32,473 nucleotides of DNA from Oscillospiraceae bacterium. Lineage in GTDB: Bacteria; Bacillota; Clostridia; Oscillospirales; Oscillospiraceae. The position numbers and the translations under genes were made by a program. The notes under the pieces were generated by a model. That model was given only the letters and a program-made list of their open reading frames with translations, had not been told where the DNA came from and did no database searches. Of this stretch, positions 23,253 to 31,304 are shown piece by piece. Numbering within the stretch: position 1 is the first letter of the stretch; every line of letters starts with the position of its first letter. The DNA lies in NCBI GenBank assembly GCA_016295615.1, contig JAEDKW010000004.1, positions 1-32,473 on the forward strand, read 5' to 3'.

Positions 23253-25349
23253 TTACAGTTCGTTGAGCAGGTAGATGATCTTTGCGATCTGTGCACGGGT
23301 CAGCAGACCGTCGGGCTCGAAGGTGTTCTCGGTCATGCCGTCGATCACCTTGGCATCCACGAGAGCCATGACGTAACCGTCCGCGCAGTCAATGAACTTG
23401 CTGTCGGTCTTGGACTCCGCCATCTTGTTGAGCTTGGCTGCAACCTGGCAGAACGCAAGGCGGGTGATGGCTTCGTTGCCGTCGGCATCGGCATCGACGA
23501 GCGCAAGCTCGGCAGCCTTGGCCATGGTGTTCTTTGCCCAGTCTGCCCCGACGGCGTCCTCCGCCTTGAGATCGCCGCTGCTGACAAGCAGGAGCTTGAG
23601 CGCCTGTGCCCAGGTCAGCTTCGCATCGGGCGTATAGGTGGTGGCGCTGGTACCGTTGATGATGCCGTCCTCATAGAGGTTGATCACATAGTTGAACGCC
23701 CAGTTGGTGGTCTTGATATCCGTGAAGGGGTTGAAATAGGTGATGCGTCCCTGCGGAGCAGCGTACTTCTCACCGATGACGCCCTTGAGCTCCCTGGTGA
23801 TATAAGCCATGACTGCTTCATCCACAGGAATGCCGGTGTCGAACTGAGCGGAGGCGGAGGCGAAGGCATAGTAGGTGTCGCCGCCGGCGGCGCAGAAGTT
23901 GTTGGTGACCACGGCGTAGATCTCATTTTCCTTGAATTCCTTGCCGTTGATGCTGTTGATCACAACACGGTTGATGCTCTTGGGTCCATAGTAGGTGGAG
24001 TTGGGATAGGTCTCTGCGTTGGCGTCATAAGCCTTACCGGTGTGAAGGGTAAAGTTGATGCCGCTCACCTGCGGGAAGCCGCCGATTGCGCCGGGCGTGC
24101 AGTAGGTGGACGCTTCAAGCGCCTCCAGAAGCTCAGCGCCGGTCACATAGACGACGGCAACCGTGTTGCCGAACGGCAGAACGGTATTGATGTCGTTCTT
24201 GGTGACGTCGCCCGGCTTGATGGCAGCGCGGATGCCGCCGCCGTTGGTAATGGCGACCACGTGGTCTTCATTGACGGTCAGACCGTCCTTGTTCTGCAGG
24301 ACCTGCCAGACCATTGCATCGGTGATCAGATCGCCGTTATTGGTCTCAACGTCGCGGTTGCCGTTGGGCGCCTTGGCGCCGTTGAGCTCGACCTTGCTGA
24401 CGGCAAACTTGACGTCGTATTCCGCCTTCACGCGGTCAATGATCTTCTCAGCGGCGGCGGCAACGGCTTCATCCTTCGCCATCGTGTCGGTCACGGCAAC
24501 GAGCTCGTTGCTCTCGATCTTCTTAGAGGCATCGTCAATGACGATCACGCCGATGTTGGCGAATGCAGTACCGGTGGACTGGATAGGCTCATTCTTGTCG
24601 CCCTTGGTCATCACGGTGTGGGAGTGACCGTCGATGATCATGTCGATCCCCTTGGTGTTGTTCCAAAGGTCATAAGAAGTATAGGGCTTGGTCTCATTGT
24701 CAACGCCGAGATGGCTCAGGCAGATCACAACATCAGCGTCCGCAAGAGCGTCGATCTGCTTCTGGGAAACCGCCCAAAGGTCGTCGGTGGCAAAGGTCAG
24801 TCCCTTGATGAGCGCAGGGTTCACCTTGGTCTGGGCTTCAGGCGTCTCAAGACCGAAGAAGCCGACCTTCACGCCGGACTTGGTGGTGTAGGTGTAGTTC
24901 GCATCGAAGATGGTCGTGCCGTCAGCATCAAACACATCAGCGCAGACGACCTTGAACTCCGCCTTGGACATATTGTCCATGAGCTGCTCATAACCATAGT
25001 CAAGCTCATGGTTGCCGATGGTGACGACATCGTAGCCGGCAGCGTTCATCATTGCGACGGCATCGGCACCCTTGGTGGTGCTGACATTGGTCGTGCCCTG
25101 GCTGTAGTCGCCGGCGTCAACGAGGATGACCTCGGCACCCCTGGACTCATAGTCAGTCTTGAGCGCGGCAATGCAGGCATAGCCGGTGATCGCGCCGTGG
25201 ACATCGTTCGAATGCAGGATAACGGTCTTCCCTGCGTAGGTCTGTTCCACCGCAGTCGTGCCGACCGCAGTGTCCTCTGCCGCCAGCGTGGTGACGCCCA
25301 GGGAGAGCATCATGGCGAAAGCGAGCAGAACAGATAAGAACTTGCGCAT
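23253..25349 (-). CDS. Surface-anchored 5'-nucleotidase with SLH repeats
   Basis: A 698-residue exported protein. A signal peptide (1-24, LSVLLAFAMMLSLGVTTLAA) leads to a UshA/CpdB-type calcineurin-like metallophosphatase domain: HSNDVHG (Asp49, His51), DAGDYSQG (Asp78), GNHELDYG (Asn113, His114) and IIDGHSHT. The 5'-nucleotidase C-terminal domain follows (about 300-535, TNGGGIRAAIKPG, then VTNNFCAAGGDTY). The last about 150 residues are SLH-like repeats (FTDIKTTNWAFNYVINLYEDG, then TYTPDAKLTWAQALKLLL, then FEPDGLLTRAQIAKIIYLL) that bind the cell wall. It would strip phosphate from nucleotides outside the cell, feeding nucleosides to purine breakdown. ATG 25349 has AGGAGG at 8 bases. It faces ygfK and is divergent from hydA. 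Confidence 0.92.
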   Translation of the reverse strand: MRKFLSVLLAFAMMLSLGVTTLAAEDTAVGTTAVEQTYAGKTVILHSNDVHGAITGYACIAALKTDYESRGAEVILVDAGDYSQGTTNVSTTKGADAVAMMNAAGYDVVTIGNHELDYGYEQLMDNMSKAEFKVVCADVFDADGTTIFDANYTYTTKSGVKVGFFGLETPEAQTKVNPALIKGLTFATDDLWAVSQKQIDALADADVVICLSHLGVDNETKPYTSYDLWNNTKGIDMIIDGHSHTVMTKGDKNEPIQSTGTAFANIGVIVIDDASKKIESNELVAVTDTMAKDEAVAAAAEKIIDRVKAEYDVKFAVSKVELNGAKAPNGNRDVETNNGDLITDAMVWQVLQNKDGLTVNEDHVVAITNGGGIRAAIKPGDVTKNDINTVLPFGNTVAVVYVTGAELLEALEASTYCTPGAIGGFPQVSGINFTLHTGKAYDANAETYPNSTYYGPKSINRVVINSINGKEFKENEIYAVVTNNFCAAGGDTYYAFASASAQFDTGIPVDEAVMAYITRELKGVIGEKYAAPQGRITYFNPFTDIKTTNWAFNYVINLYEDGIINGTSATTYTPDAKLTWAQALKLLLVSSGDLKAEDAVGADWAKNTMAKAAELALVDADADGNEAITRLAFCQVAAKLNKMAESKTDSKFIDCADGYVMALVDAKVIDGMTENTFEPDGLLTRAQIAKIIYLLNEL

Positions 25350-25399
25350 ATTGTATTCCTCCTAATTGTTATTTTGGGCAGCCTACCCAATGATATTTT

Positions 25400-25428
25400 A
25401 TTTTACTTTGTTTTTCCTCTTTGTACAA
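25400..25428 (-). promoter_or_regulatory. Promoter of the SLH nucleotidase gene
   Basis: Minus strand: -35 TTGTAC (25428-25423), a 17-base spacer, -10 TAAAAT (25405-25400); a second TAAAAT overlaps by one base. Confidence 0.55.
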
Positions 25429-25491
25429 GCTGACAATATCATGAATCTCGGGCTTTTTTCTTGTTCCTTTTGACAATTTCTGATAAATCTG

Positions 25492-25520
25492 TGGAATTTC
25501 CGGAAAAATCGTGGTATTCT
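25492..25520 (+). promoter_or_regulatory. Weak promoter of the hydA operon with a palindrome
   Basis: An extended -10 (TGG before TATTCT, 25515-25520) has only a poor -35 (TGGAAT, 25492-25497). The 10-bp palindrome TTTCCGGAAA (25497-25506) sits in the spacer and could be an operator. A TTGACA (25470-25475) upstream has no fitting -10. Confidence 0.4.
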
Positions 25521-25570
25521 ATCTCTGTCTTAGTCAACATTTCATTCTCTTAAAAGGAGTGATCGTTTCC

Positions 25571-26953
25571 ATGAAAACTCTGCTCAGAGGCGGCTACGTC
25601 GTCAGCGGGAAAGGCTGCCGCCGCGCCGATGTGCTCATCAACGGCGAAACGGTGGAAAAGGTCGGGCATGTCCTTCCGGCGCTTGCCGGGGACGCGCAGG
25701 TCGTGGATGTCGGGGGCTGCTATCTCTTCCCCGGCTTTATCGACGCGCACACGCATTTTGACCTGGACGTGTGCAACACGACCACCGCGGACGATTTTGA
25801 GTCCGGCTCAAGATCCGCCATCCGCGGCGGCACGACCACTGTCATCGACTTTGCCTGCCCCAACAAGGGGGAAACACTCGCCTACGGGCTTTCCCTGTGG
25901 CACAAAAAGGCGGATGGGCGCTGCTACTGCGACTACGGCTTCCACATGACCATCGACGACTGGAACGAGGACATCGAAAAAGAGCTTGACGATATGTTTG
26001 CCGAAGGCATCACCTCGTTCAAGATGTATCTCACCTACCCCGCCATGATGATCGGTGACGGGGCGGTCTACCATGCGCTCAAGGCGCTCAGGCGCCGCGG
26101 CGGCATTGCGGGCGTGCACTGCGAAAATGCCGGCGTGATCGATGCGCGCATTGAGGAGCTCAAGGCTGAAGGCTGCGGCGCCGACGTTTCAAGCCATCCC
26201 ATCGCCCGTCCGGACTACTGCGAAGCGGAGGCGGTCGCGCGCCTGCTGCGCATTGCGCAGGCGGCGGAGAGCCCCGTTGTCATCGTCCACACGACGAACA
26301 AAGCCGCGCTCGGCGAGATCGCGGCGGCGCGCCGCCGCGGACAGAAGGTCTATGTTGAGACCTGCCCGCAGTATCTGGCGCTGGATGACAGCGTCTACTA
26401 TGATCCCGACTACTCCAACGCCGCGCGCTTTGTCTGCGCGCCCCCGATCCGTACGCAGGAGGACAGCGAGGCGCTGTGGAAGGCGCTTCGCCGCGGCGAG
26501 GTGCAGACGATCTCCACCGACCACTGCTCCTTCACGCTTGAGCAGAAGGACATGGGCAGGGAGGATTTCACCAAAATCCCCGGCGGGCTTCCCGGTGTGG
26601 AGACGCGCGGCGAGGTCATTTATACCGCGGGTGTCGCCGGCAAAAGGATGAGTCTTGCCGGTATGTGCCGCGCCCTTTCGGAAAACCCCGCCAGGCTTTA
26701 CGGTCTGTTCCCGCGCAAGGGCGTCCTTGCCGAGGGCAGCGACGCCGACATCGTGGTCTACGATCCCAGGGCGAGCCATGTTCTGCGTGCGCAGGACATG
26801 GTCTCCAAAGCAGGCTACACTCCGTTTGAGGGCTTTCGCACCGAGGGCTCGATCGTCAAGGTCTATCTGCGCGGCATGCTCCAGGTCGACGGCGGCAAGG
26901 TCGTCGGCGACAAACACGGCGTTTACCTCAAACGCGGCAAATGTGAGCTGTAA
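25571..26953 (+). CDS. hydA: Dihydropyrimidinase-type cyclic amidohydrolase HydA
   Basis: A 460-residue hydantoinase/dihydropyrimidinase that opens cyclic ureide rings such as 5,6-dihydropyrimidines or hydantoins with a two-metal centre. The metal ligands are present: DAHTHFD (His60, His62), the carbamylated lysine in SFKMYLTYP (Lys151), GVHCEN (His183), IVHTTN (His240) and STDHCS (Asp317). HydA relatives with this sequence style belong to the purine/urate set together with ssnA, ygfK and ygeY. The frame opens at 25511, but ATG 25571 gives the family start and has AAAGGAG ahead (spacing 11, a little long). It is the first gene of a three-gene unit with a membrane protein and an acyltransferase. 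Confidence 0.9.
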   Translation: MKTLLRGGYVVSGKGCRRADVLINGETVEKVGHVLPALAGDAQVVDVGGCYLFPGFIDAHTHFDLDVCNTTTADDFESGSRSAIRGGTTTVIDFACPNKGETLAYGLSLWHKKADGRCYCDYGFHMTIDDWNEDIEKELDDMFAEGITSFKMYLTYPAMMIGDGAVYHALKALRRRGGIAGVHCENAGVIDARIEELKAEGCGADVSSHPIARPDYCEAEAVARLLRIAQAAESPVVIVHTTNKAALGEIAAARRRGQKVYVETCPQYLALDDSVYYDPDYSNAARFVCAPPIRTQEDSEALWKALRRGEVQTISTDHCSFTLEQKDMGREDFTKIPGGLPGVETRGEVIYTAGVAGKRMSLAGMCRALSENPARLYGLFPRKGVLAEGSDADIVVYDPRASHVLRAQDMVSKAGYTPFEGFRTEGSIVKVYLRGMLQVDGGKVVGDKHGVYLKRGKCEL

Positions 26954-26965
26954 GGAGGTCTTTTC

Positions 26966-27433
26966 ATGCTGGATCTTCGCTTTGCGCTTTTTGCGCAGTT
27001 CCCCGCCCTTTTCCTGCTTGCCCTGATTTTTCTGGTCAATTATCTGACCGTCCGCAAGCGCTCTGCGGTCAAATCCGTTTTGTGGGTGCTGCTGTTCGGC
27101 GTGATGCTGGCAGTGTCGATCCTGTTCTGCTTTCTCGGCATTCAGGCGGAGTTCTGGACGATCAAAACACTCTTTCAGCTCTCCGTATGGAGCTGGCTCG
27201 GCGTGGCGCTGGTCATCGTATTCGTTCTTCTGCATCTTGTTCACACCGCGCAGAAGAAGCACGCAAAGCGCGTGATGGAAAAAGAGCTGAAAAAGGCGGA
27301 AATGCAGAAGGAGGAAGCCGTCGCACACGCCCGCGAGGAGGGACGGCAGGAGGGTAAGGCAGAGTGTGAATGTCACGATGTTGCGCCGGATATTCCCGCA
27401 CAACCGGAAGCAGGCAGTGTGACGGAGGGCTGA
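26966..27433 (+). CDS. Three-helix membrane protein with charged coiled tail, function unknown
   Basis: A 155-residue protein. Three hydrophobic helices are visible (FALFAQFPALFLLALIFLV, SVLWVLLFGVMLAVSILFCF and WSWLGVALVIVFVLLHLV), then a cytoplasmic-type tail from about 92 that is rich in Lys and Glu (KKHAKRVMEKELKKAEMQKE, then AHAREEGRQEGKAE), probably coiled coil, ending in a disordered segment. I do not recognise it. The ribosome site AAGGAGG lies directly after the hydA stop (gap 12), and the acyltransferase starts 2 bases after its own stop, so it belongs to the hydA transcript. Confidence 0.65.
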   Translation: MLDLRFALFAQFPALFLLALIFLVNYLTVRKRSAVKSVLWVLLFGVMLAVSILFCFLGIQAEFWTIKTLFQLSVWSWLGVALVIVFVLLHLVHTAQKKHAKRVMEKELKKAEMQKEEAVAHAREEGRQEGKAECECHDVAPDIPAQPEAGSVTEG

Positions 27434-27435
27434 AT

Positions 27436-28482
27436 ATGGAATCAAAACGCCCATATGTGGCATATTTTGACTTACTGCGTGTGGTCGCCATCTTTACCGT
27501 TGTCGCTGTGCATCTCTCGGCGCAGCACTGGCCCGATGTCGATGTCCATTCACGAGCATGGTTTGCTTTCAATCTGTACTGCAGCCTGGGCAAGTGGTCT
27601 GTTCCCATCTTTGTGATGATCAGCGGTGCGCTGTTTCTGGGGCGGGACACTGATGTGAATACCATTTTGAAAAAAAATGTGCTGCGCATTGCCATCGTGT
27701 TCCTCGTCTGGTCCGGCGCCTATGCGCTGATCGACCTTGTTTTCTACCGCGACACGCTTTTCGGCGCGTTTTCGCAGTTCGTTTCGGGGCACTATCATCT
27801 GTGGTTCCTCTTTATGATCGCAGGACTGTATCTAATCGTCCCGCTGCTGCGTCCCATCGTCCGGGACGATAGGCTCACGCGCTATTTTCTGCTGCTGGCG
27901 CTTATCTTTACATTTCTTCTGCCGCAGCTGGCATTATTCGTCTCCTTTGTATCGCCGCGCCTGAGCAATCTGATCAGCACGGTGATCATGTATACCTACC
28001 TGTATTTCCCGCTCGGCTTCACCGTCTACTTTGTCGGCGGATACTATCTCAGCCGGCGGGAGTTCAGCCGTAAGGAGGAACTTGTTTTATATGCCGCCGG
28101 CATCACGGGGCTTTTCTTCTCCGTGTTCGCCTCCCTTGCATACGCCAAGATGCAGGGTGCGGCAAGCGACCTCTTTTATACCTATAACTCCCTCAACATT
28201 CTGTTCTCGAGCGTCCCGATCTTTGTTTTTGCCAAGCAGCATCTGAATTTTCCGCACATGGGCGATCGGGCGCGTGCCATCCTGCGCACGCTGTCAAAAT
28301 ACAGCTTTGGCGTCTATCTCGTTCATCCCATGGTCATTGAGCTGCTGCAGCACTTTGGGATCGACACTTTCTCGTGCAACGCGTTTTTCTCCGTGCCGCT
28401 GCTCGCGCTTTTGGTGTTTGCCGTTTCGCTGGCGATCTCCGCAGTGCTGAACCGCATTCCTTTTTTCAAACGATTCGTATAA
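27436..28482 (+). CDS. Membrane acyltransferase, Acyltransferase_3 family
   Basis: A 348-residue integral membrane protein of the OatA/WecH/NodX acyltransferase family. The start YVAYFDLLRVVAIFTVVAVHLS has the conserved D-x-L-R...H signature with the catalytic-type His in helix 1, followed by about nine further helices and a late YSFGVYLVHPMVIELL, another family hallmark. Such enzymes transfer acetyl or other acyl groups to cell-surface sugars or lipids. The true start is ATG 27436 (GGAGG 7 bases ahead), 2 bases after the previous stop. Why it shares a transcript with hydA is unclear; it may be a late addition to the operon. Confidence 0.82.
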   Translation: MESKRPYVAYFDLLRVVAIFTVVAVHLSAQHWPDVDVHSRAWFAFNLYCSLGKWSVPIFVMISGALFLGRDTDVNTILKKNVLRIAIVFLVWSGAYALIDLVFYRDTLFGAFSQFVSGHYHLWFLFMIAGLYLIVPLLRPIVRDDRLTRYFLLLALIFTFLLPQLALFVSFVSPRLSNLISTVIMYTYLYFPLGFTVYFVGGYYLSRREFSRKEELVLYAAGITGLFFSVFASLAYAKMQGAASDLFYTYNSLNILFSSVPIFVFAKQHLNFPHMGDRARAILRTLSKYSFGVYLVHPMVIELLQHFGIDTFSCNAFFSVPLLALLVFAVSLAISAVLNRIPFFKRFV

Positions 28483-28514
28483 AAAAATTCCGCCGAGGTC
28501 GGCGGAATTTTTTT
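28481..28514. terminator. Bidirectional terminator, acyltransferase / ThrC-like
   Basis: Arms AAAAAAATTCCGCCG (28481-28495) and CGGCGGAATTTTTTT (28500-28514) pair perfectly with an AGGT loop. Converging genes on both sides end here; the first arm overlaps the acyltransferase stop codon. Confidence 0.92.
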
Positions 28515-28527
28515 ACTCTTGATTCTT

Positions 28528-29769
28528 TTATGCTTCGGTCCTGATGCCGCGCTTGTCAAATTCCTCGACCAGCAGATCAAGGTCATTCGGCAGGCTCATC
28601 GGCTCGCCGCAGAACTTGATGGCATTGGCAACGTCCTTAAGACCGTTACCGGTGACGACGGAAACGACGGTGTCGTTCGCGCCGAGAACGCCCTGCTCGC
28701 AGAGCTTTTTCACCGCCGCCGTGCCGGTGACGCCGGCAGGCTCGCCGAACACGCCGGCCGTCTGCCCCAGCAGCTTCTGTGCCGCCATGATCTCCTCATC
28801 GGTGACGTTGACGACAATGCCGTTCGATTCACGGATCGCCATAAGAGCCTTGTCGGCATTGCGCGGAACACCGACGGCGATGGAGTCGGCAAGCGTGTTT
28901 TCTTCCATGGGGAACCACTCTGCATTGTCCGCGATGGCGCGGTTGATCGGGTGGCAGCCCTCCGCCTGCGCGGAGATGAGGCGCGGGAGCCTGTCGATAA
29001 AGCCGATGGCGTAGAGGTCCTTGAGACCCTTCCAGACACCCGCGATGGTGCAGCCGTCGCCGACGGAGATGGCGAGATAGTCGGGCATCTCCCAATTCAG
29101 CTGCTCGGCGATCTCGAGCGAGACCGTCTTCTTGCCCTCGGAGAGGTACGGGTTGATCGCGGCGTTGCGGTTGTACCAGCCCCACTTGTCGATAGCCTTC
29201 TTGGAAAGCTCAAAGGTCTCCTCGTAGTTGCCCTGAACGGAGATCACGTTCGCGCCGAAGGTCATCAGCTGTGCGACCTTGCCCTTGGGCGCGCGCTCAG
29301 GCACAAAAATGAAGGTCTTGAGACCGGCGGCCGCGGCGTTGCCGGCAAGAGAGGACGCTGCATTGCCGGTGGAGGAGCAGGCGATGATCCTGGCGCCGGC
29401 TTCGGTTGCCTTGGCGACCGCCATGGCGGAAGCGCGGTCCTTTAAGGACGCGGTGGGGTTCTGACCGTCGTCCTTCACCCACAGCTTCTTCAAACCGAGC
29501 TGTTTGGCAAGGCGCGGCTCCTCATACAGCGGGCTCCAGCCCACGCGCAGCGGCGTATCGGGCGTGGTCTCCTCGACCGGCAGCAGCTCGCGGTAGCGCC
29601 ACATGGTATTCGGGCGGGTCTTGAGCATATCCTTGGTGAGGTGAGATTTGATGTAGTCGTAATCGTAGACAATATCGAGGATGCCGCCGCACGCGCAGTT
29701 GGTGAGGTTGGGCGTTGCCTCGTAGATCTTGCCGCACTTGACGCACTTTGCGTATTTTACATTTTTCAT
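28528..29769 (-). CDS. Threonine synthase-like PLP enzyme with N-terminal zinc ribbon
   Basis: A 413-residue fold-type II PLP enzyme. It starts with a small zinc ribbon (C9, C12, C25, C27), then the PLP lysine motif NPTASLKDRASA (Lys110) and the phosphate-binding SSTGNAAS (132-139); VGDGCTIAG and TGNGLKD complete the site. This matches archaeal/clostridial ThrC-type threonine synthase, which makes threonine from O-phosphohomoserine. Because it sits in a catabolic-looking unit behind a YheO-type regulator and a second PLP enzyme, a lyase role on another amino acid is an alternative. ATG 29769 has AAGGAG 8 bases ahead. A terminator hairpin lies immediately before this ribosome site, so expression depends on read-through. 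Confidence 0.82.
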   Translation of the reverse strand: MKNVKYAKCVKCGKIYEATPNLTNCACGGILDIVYDYDYIKSHLTKDMLKTRPNTMWRYRELLPVEETTPDTPLRVGWSPLYEEPRLAKQLGLKKLWVKDDGQNPTASLKDRASAMAVAKATEAGARIIACSSTGNAASSLAGNAAAAGLKTFIFVPERAPKGKVAQLMTFGANVISVQGNYEETFELSKKAIDKWGWYNRNAAINPYLSEGKKTVSLEIAEQLNWEMPDYLAISVGDGCTIAGVWKGLKDLYAIGFIDRLPRLISAQAEGCHPINRAIADNAEWFPMEENTLADSIAVGVPRNADKALMAIRESNGIVVNVTDEEIMAAQKLLGQTAGVFGEPAGVTGTAAVKKLCEQGVLGANDTVVSVVTGNGLKDVANAIKFCGEPMSLPNDLDLLVEEFDKRGIRTEA

Positions 29770-29787
29770 GGTATTTTCTCCTTGCTG

Positions 29788-29814
29788 AAAAAGGGGCAGT
29801 TTCCTGCCCCTTTT
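29788..29814 (-). terminator. Terminator between the two PLP genes, right before the ThrC-like ribosome site
   Basis: An 11-bp stem, AAAAGGGGCAG (29789-29799) with CTGCCCCTTTT (29804-29814), and a four-base loop. On the minus strand it ends in CTTTTTC, and the AAGGAG of the next gene starts 4 bases later. Confidence 0.82.
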
Positions 29815-29823
29815 CCCTTTTTC

Positions 29824-31302
29824 TTAAAGCGCCTTGAGAAGACCGGTGGCATCGTTGAACTCGTTGATCAGTTCGTCGAGCTCCTTCGCCTGCGCATGGA
29901 CGGCGTCCCAGGTATTCTCGGTGTCGTACCACTGGGCGTTGAGATCCTCGGTCTGCATGCCCTGCTGCTCGACCCAGGTGTAGTACTTGAGGTTGTGGAC
30001 GCGCTTGCGCTCGGCATAGGTCAGCTCGATGAGGTTGTCGGTCTTGAGACCGAGCATGTGCAGCGCGTGATCCTTGGCAGCTTCGACGGCGGTGTAAGCG
30101 CCGTTCTGCTCGTTGAGCTCCTCCACGCGGGACTTGTACATCACGGCGGAGTCGGTCAGCACGGTGACGACGACGTCGTTCTCGGTGAGCTCATAATACT
30201 TGGCGAACTTGATGCAGCACAGAACGTTGGCGATACCGGAGATGCCCATCCAGGTGAACTTCTCGATCTGCTCGTCGGTCATGCCGATGCTCTTGAGGTA
30301 CTCCTGACCTTCCTTGCAGTTGAAGAGGCGGAGCAGGCGCTGGGAGTCTTCGTCGTCAATGGCGATCGCCATGTCGGTGTTCTTGACGTTGTGGACCCAG
30401 GGGATATGCTTGTCGCCGATGCCTTCGATGCGGTGACCGCCGAAACCGTTGTCAAGGATGGTCGGGCACTGCAGCGCTTCGCCGACAGCGAGCTTCATGC
30501 CGGGATAGCGCTCCTTGAGGAGGTCGCCTGCGCTCATGGTGCCGGCAGAGCCGGAGGTAAAGCAGGCGCCGGCAAGGCGCTGACCGGGCTTCTTGACGGA
30601 TTCAAACAGATCAGACAGCGCGTAACCGGTGACATTGTAGTGCCACAGGGGGTTGCCCATCTCGGCAAACTGGTTGAAGATCATCATGGTGGGATCCTGC
30701 TTCAGCTCCCAGGTCTTGTCGAAGATCTCCTTGACGTTGGACTCGCAGCCCGGGGTGGCGATGATCTGACCGGCGATGGACTTGAGCCAGTCGAAACGCT
30801 CCTTGGACATATCCTGCGGGAGGATCGCAACGGAGTCGCAGGCGAGCAGCTTGGAGTTGAAGGCGCCGCCGCGGCAATAGTTGCCGGTGGAGGGCCATAC
30901 GGCGTGATGATAGGTGGCGTCGAACTGACCGGTCACCAGACGCGGAGCCAGGCAGCCGAAGGATGCGCCGACCTTATGGCAGCCGGTGGGGAACCATTTG
31001 CCGGACATCGCCAAAATGCGGCAGGGAACGCCGGAAACGGAAGAGGGGATCTCCACGTAGTTGGGGGTCTTCTGATACAGACCGCCGGATTCCTTGGCCT
31101 CGTTGTGCCAGTTGATGCGGAACAGGTTGACGGGGTCCACGTCCCACAGACCGGTCTTGGAAAGCTTTGCCTTGATCGCCTCCGGGATCAGGTCCGGGTT
31201 CTGCATCTGCGCGATGGTCGGGATGATGATGTTATTTTCCTTTGCCTTCTGGATATTGTGCTGAAGGCCTTCCTTGTTGATGCTCAGATCGATCTTACCC
31301 AT
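29824..31302 (-). CDS. Fold-type II PLP-dependent enzyme, TrpB-like lysine motif, reaction unknown
   Basis: A 492-residue protein, longer than usual for the PALP fold. The PLP lysine is probably Lys110 in FPTGCHKVGASFG, a His-Lys pair as in tryptophan synthase beta (GAHKIN) rather than the S-x-K-D-R of threonine synthase; STGNYCRGGAFNS (138-150) is the substrate/phosphate loop, and SGSAGTMSAGD supplies a second glycine-rich loop. It belongs to a conserved clostridial and spirochaete family annotated only as PLP-dependent. It starts at ATG 31302, 2 bases after the regulator stop, with AGGAGG inside the regulator's last codons. The context suggests amino acid (or diamino acid) breakdown. I see no resemblance strong enough to call OrtB, diaminopropionate ammonia-lyase or another named enzyme. 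Confidence 0.8.
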   Translation of the reverse strand: MGKIDLSINKEGLQHNIQKAKENNIIIPTIAQMQNPDLIPEAIKAKLSKTGLWDVDPVNLFRINWHNEAKESGGLYQKTPNYVEIPSSVSGVPCRILAMSGKWFPTGCHKVGASFGCLAPRLVTGQFDATYHHAVWPSTGNYCRGGAFNSKLLACDSVAILPQDMSKERFDWLKSIAGQIIATPGCESNVKEIFDKTWELKQDPTMMIFNQFAEMGNPLWHYNVTGYALSDLFESVKKPGQRLAGACFTSGSAGTMSAGDLLKERYPGMKLAVGEALQCPTILDNGFGGHRIEGIGDKHIPWVHNVKNTDMAIAIDDEDSQRLLRLFNCKEGQEYLKSIGMTDEQIEKFTWMGISGIANVLCCIKFAKYYELTENDVVVTVLTDSAVMYKSRVEELNEQNGAYTAVEAAKDHALHMLGLKTDNLIELTYAERKRVHNLKYYTWVEQQGMQTEDLNAQWYDTENTWDAVHAQAKELDELINEFNDATGLLKAL

Positions 31303-31304
31303 AG

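Noticed and set aside
24042..25337. A 431-codon open frame antisense to the nucleotidase
   Set aside because: Shadow of the nucleotidase, which has a signal peptide and full metal motifs.
29824..31302. OrtB (2-amino-4-oxopentanoate thiolase) or diaminopropionate ammonia-lyase
   Set aside because: The N-terminus and the lysine motif do not match what I know of either family, and no small OrtA-like gene is adjacent.
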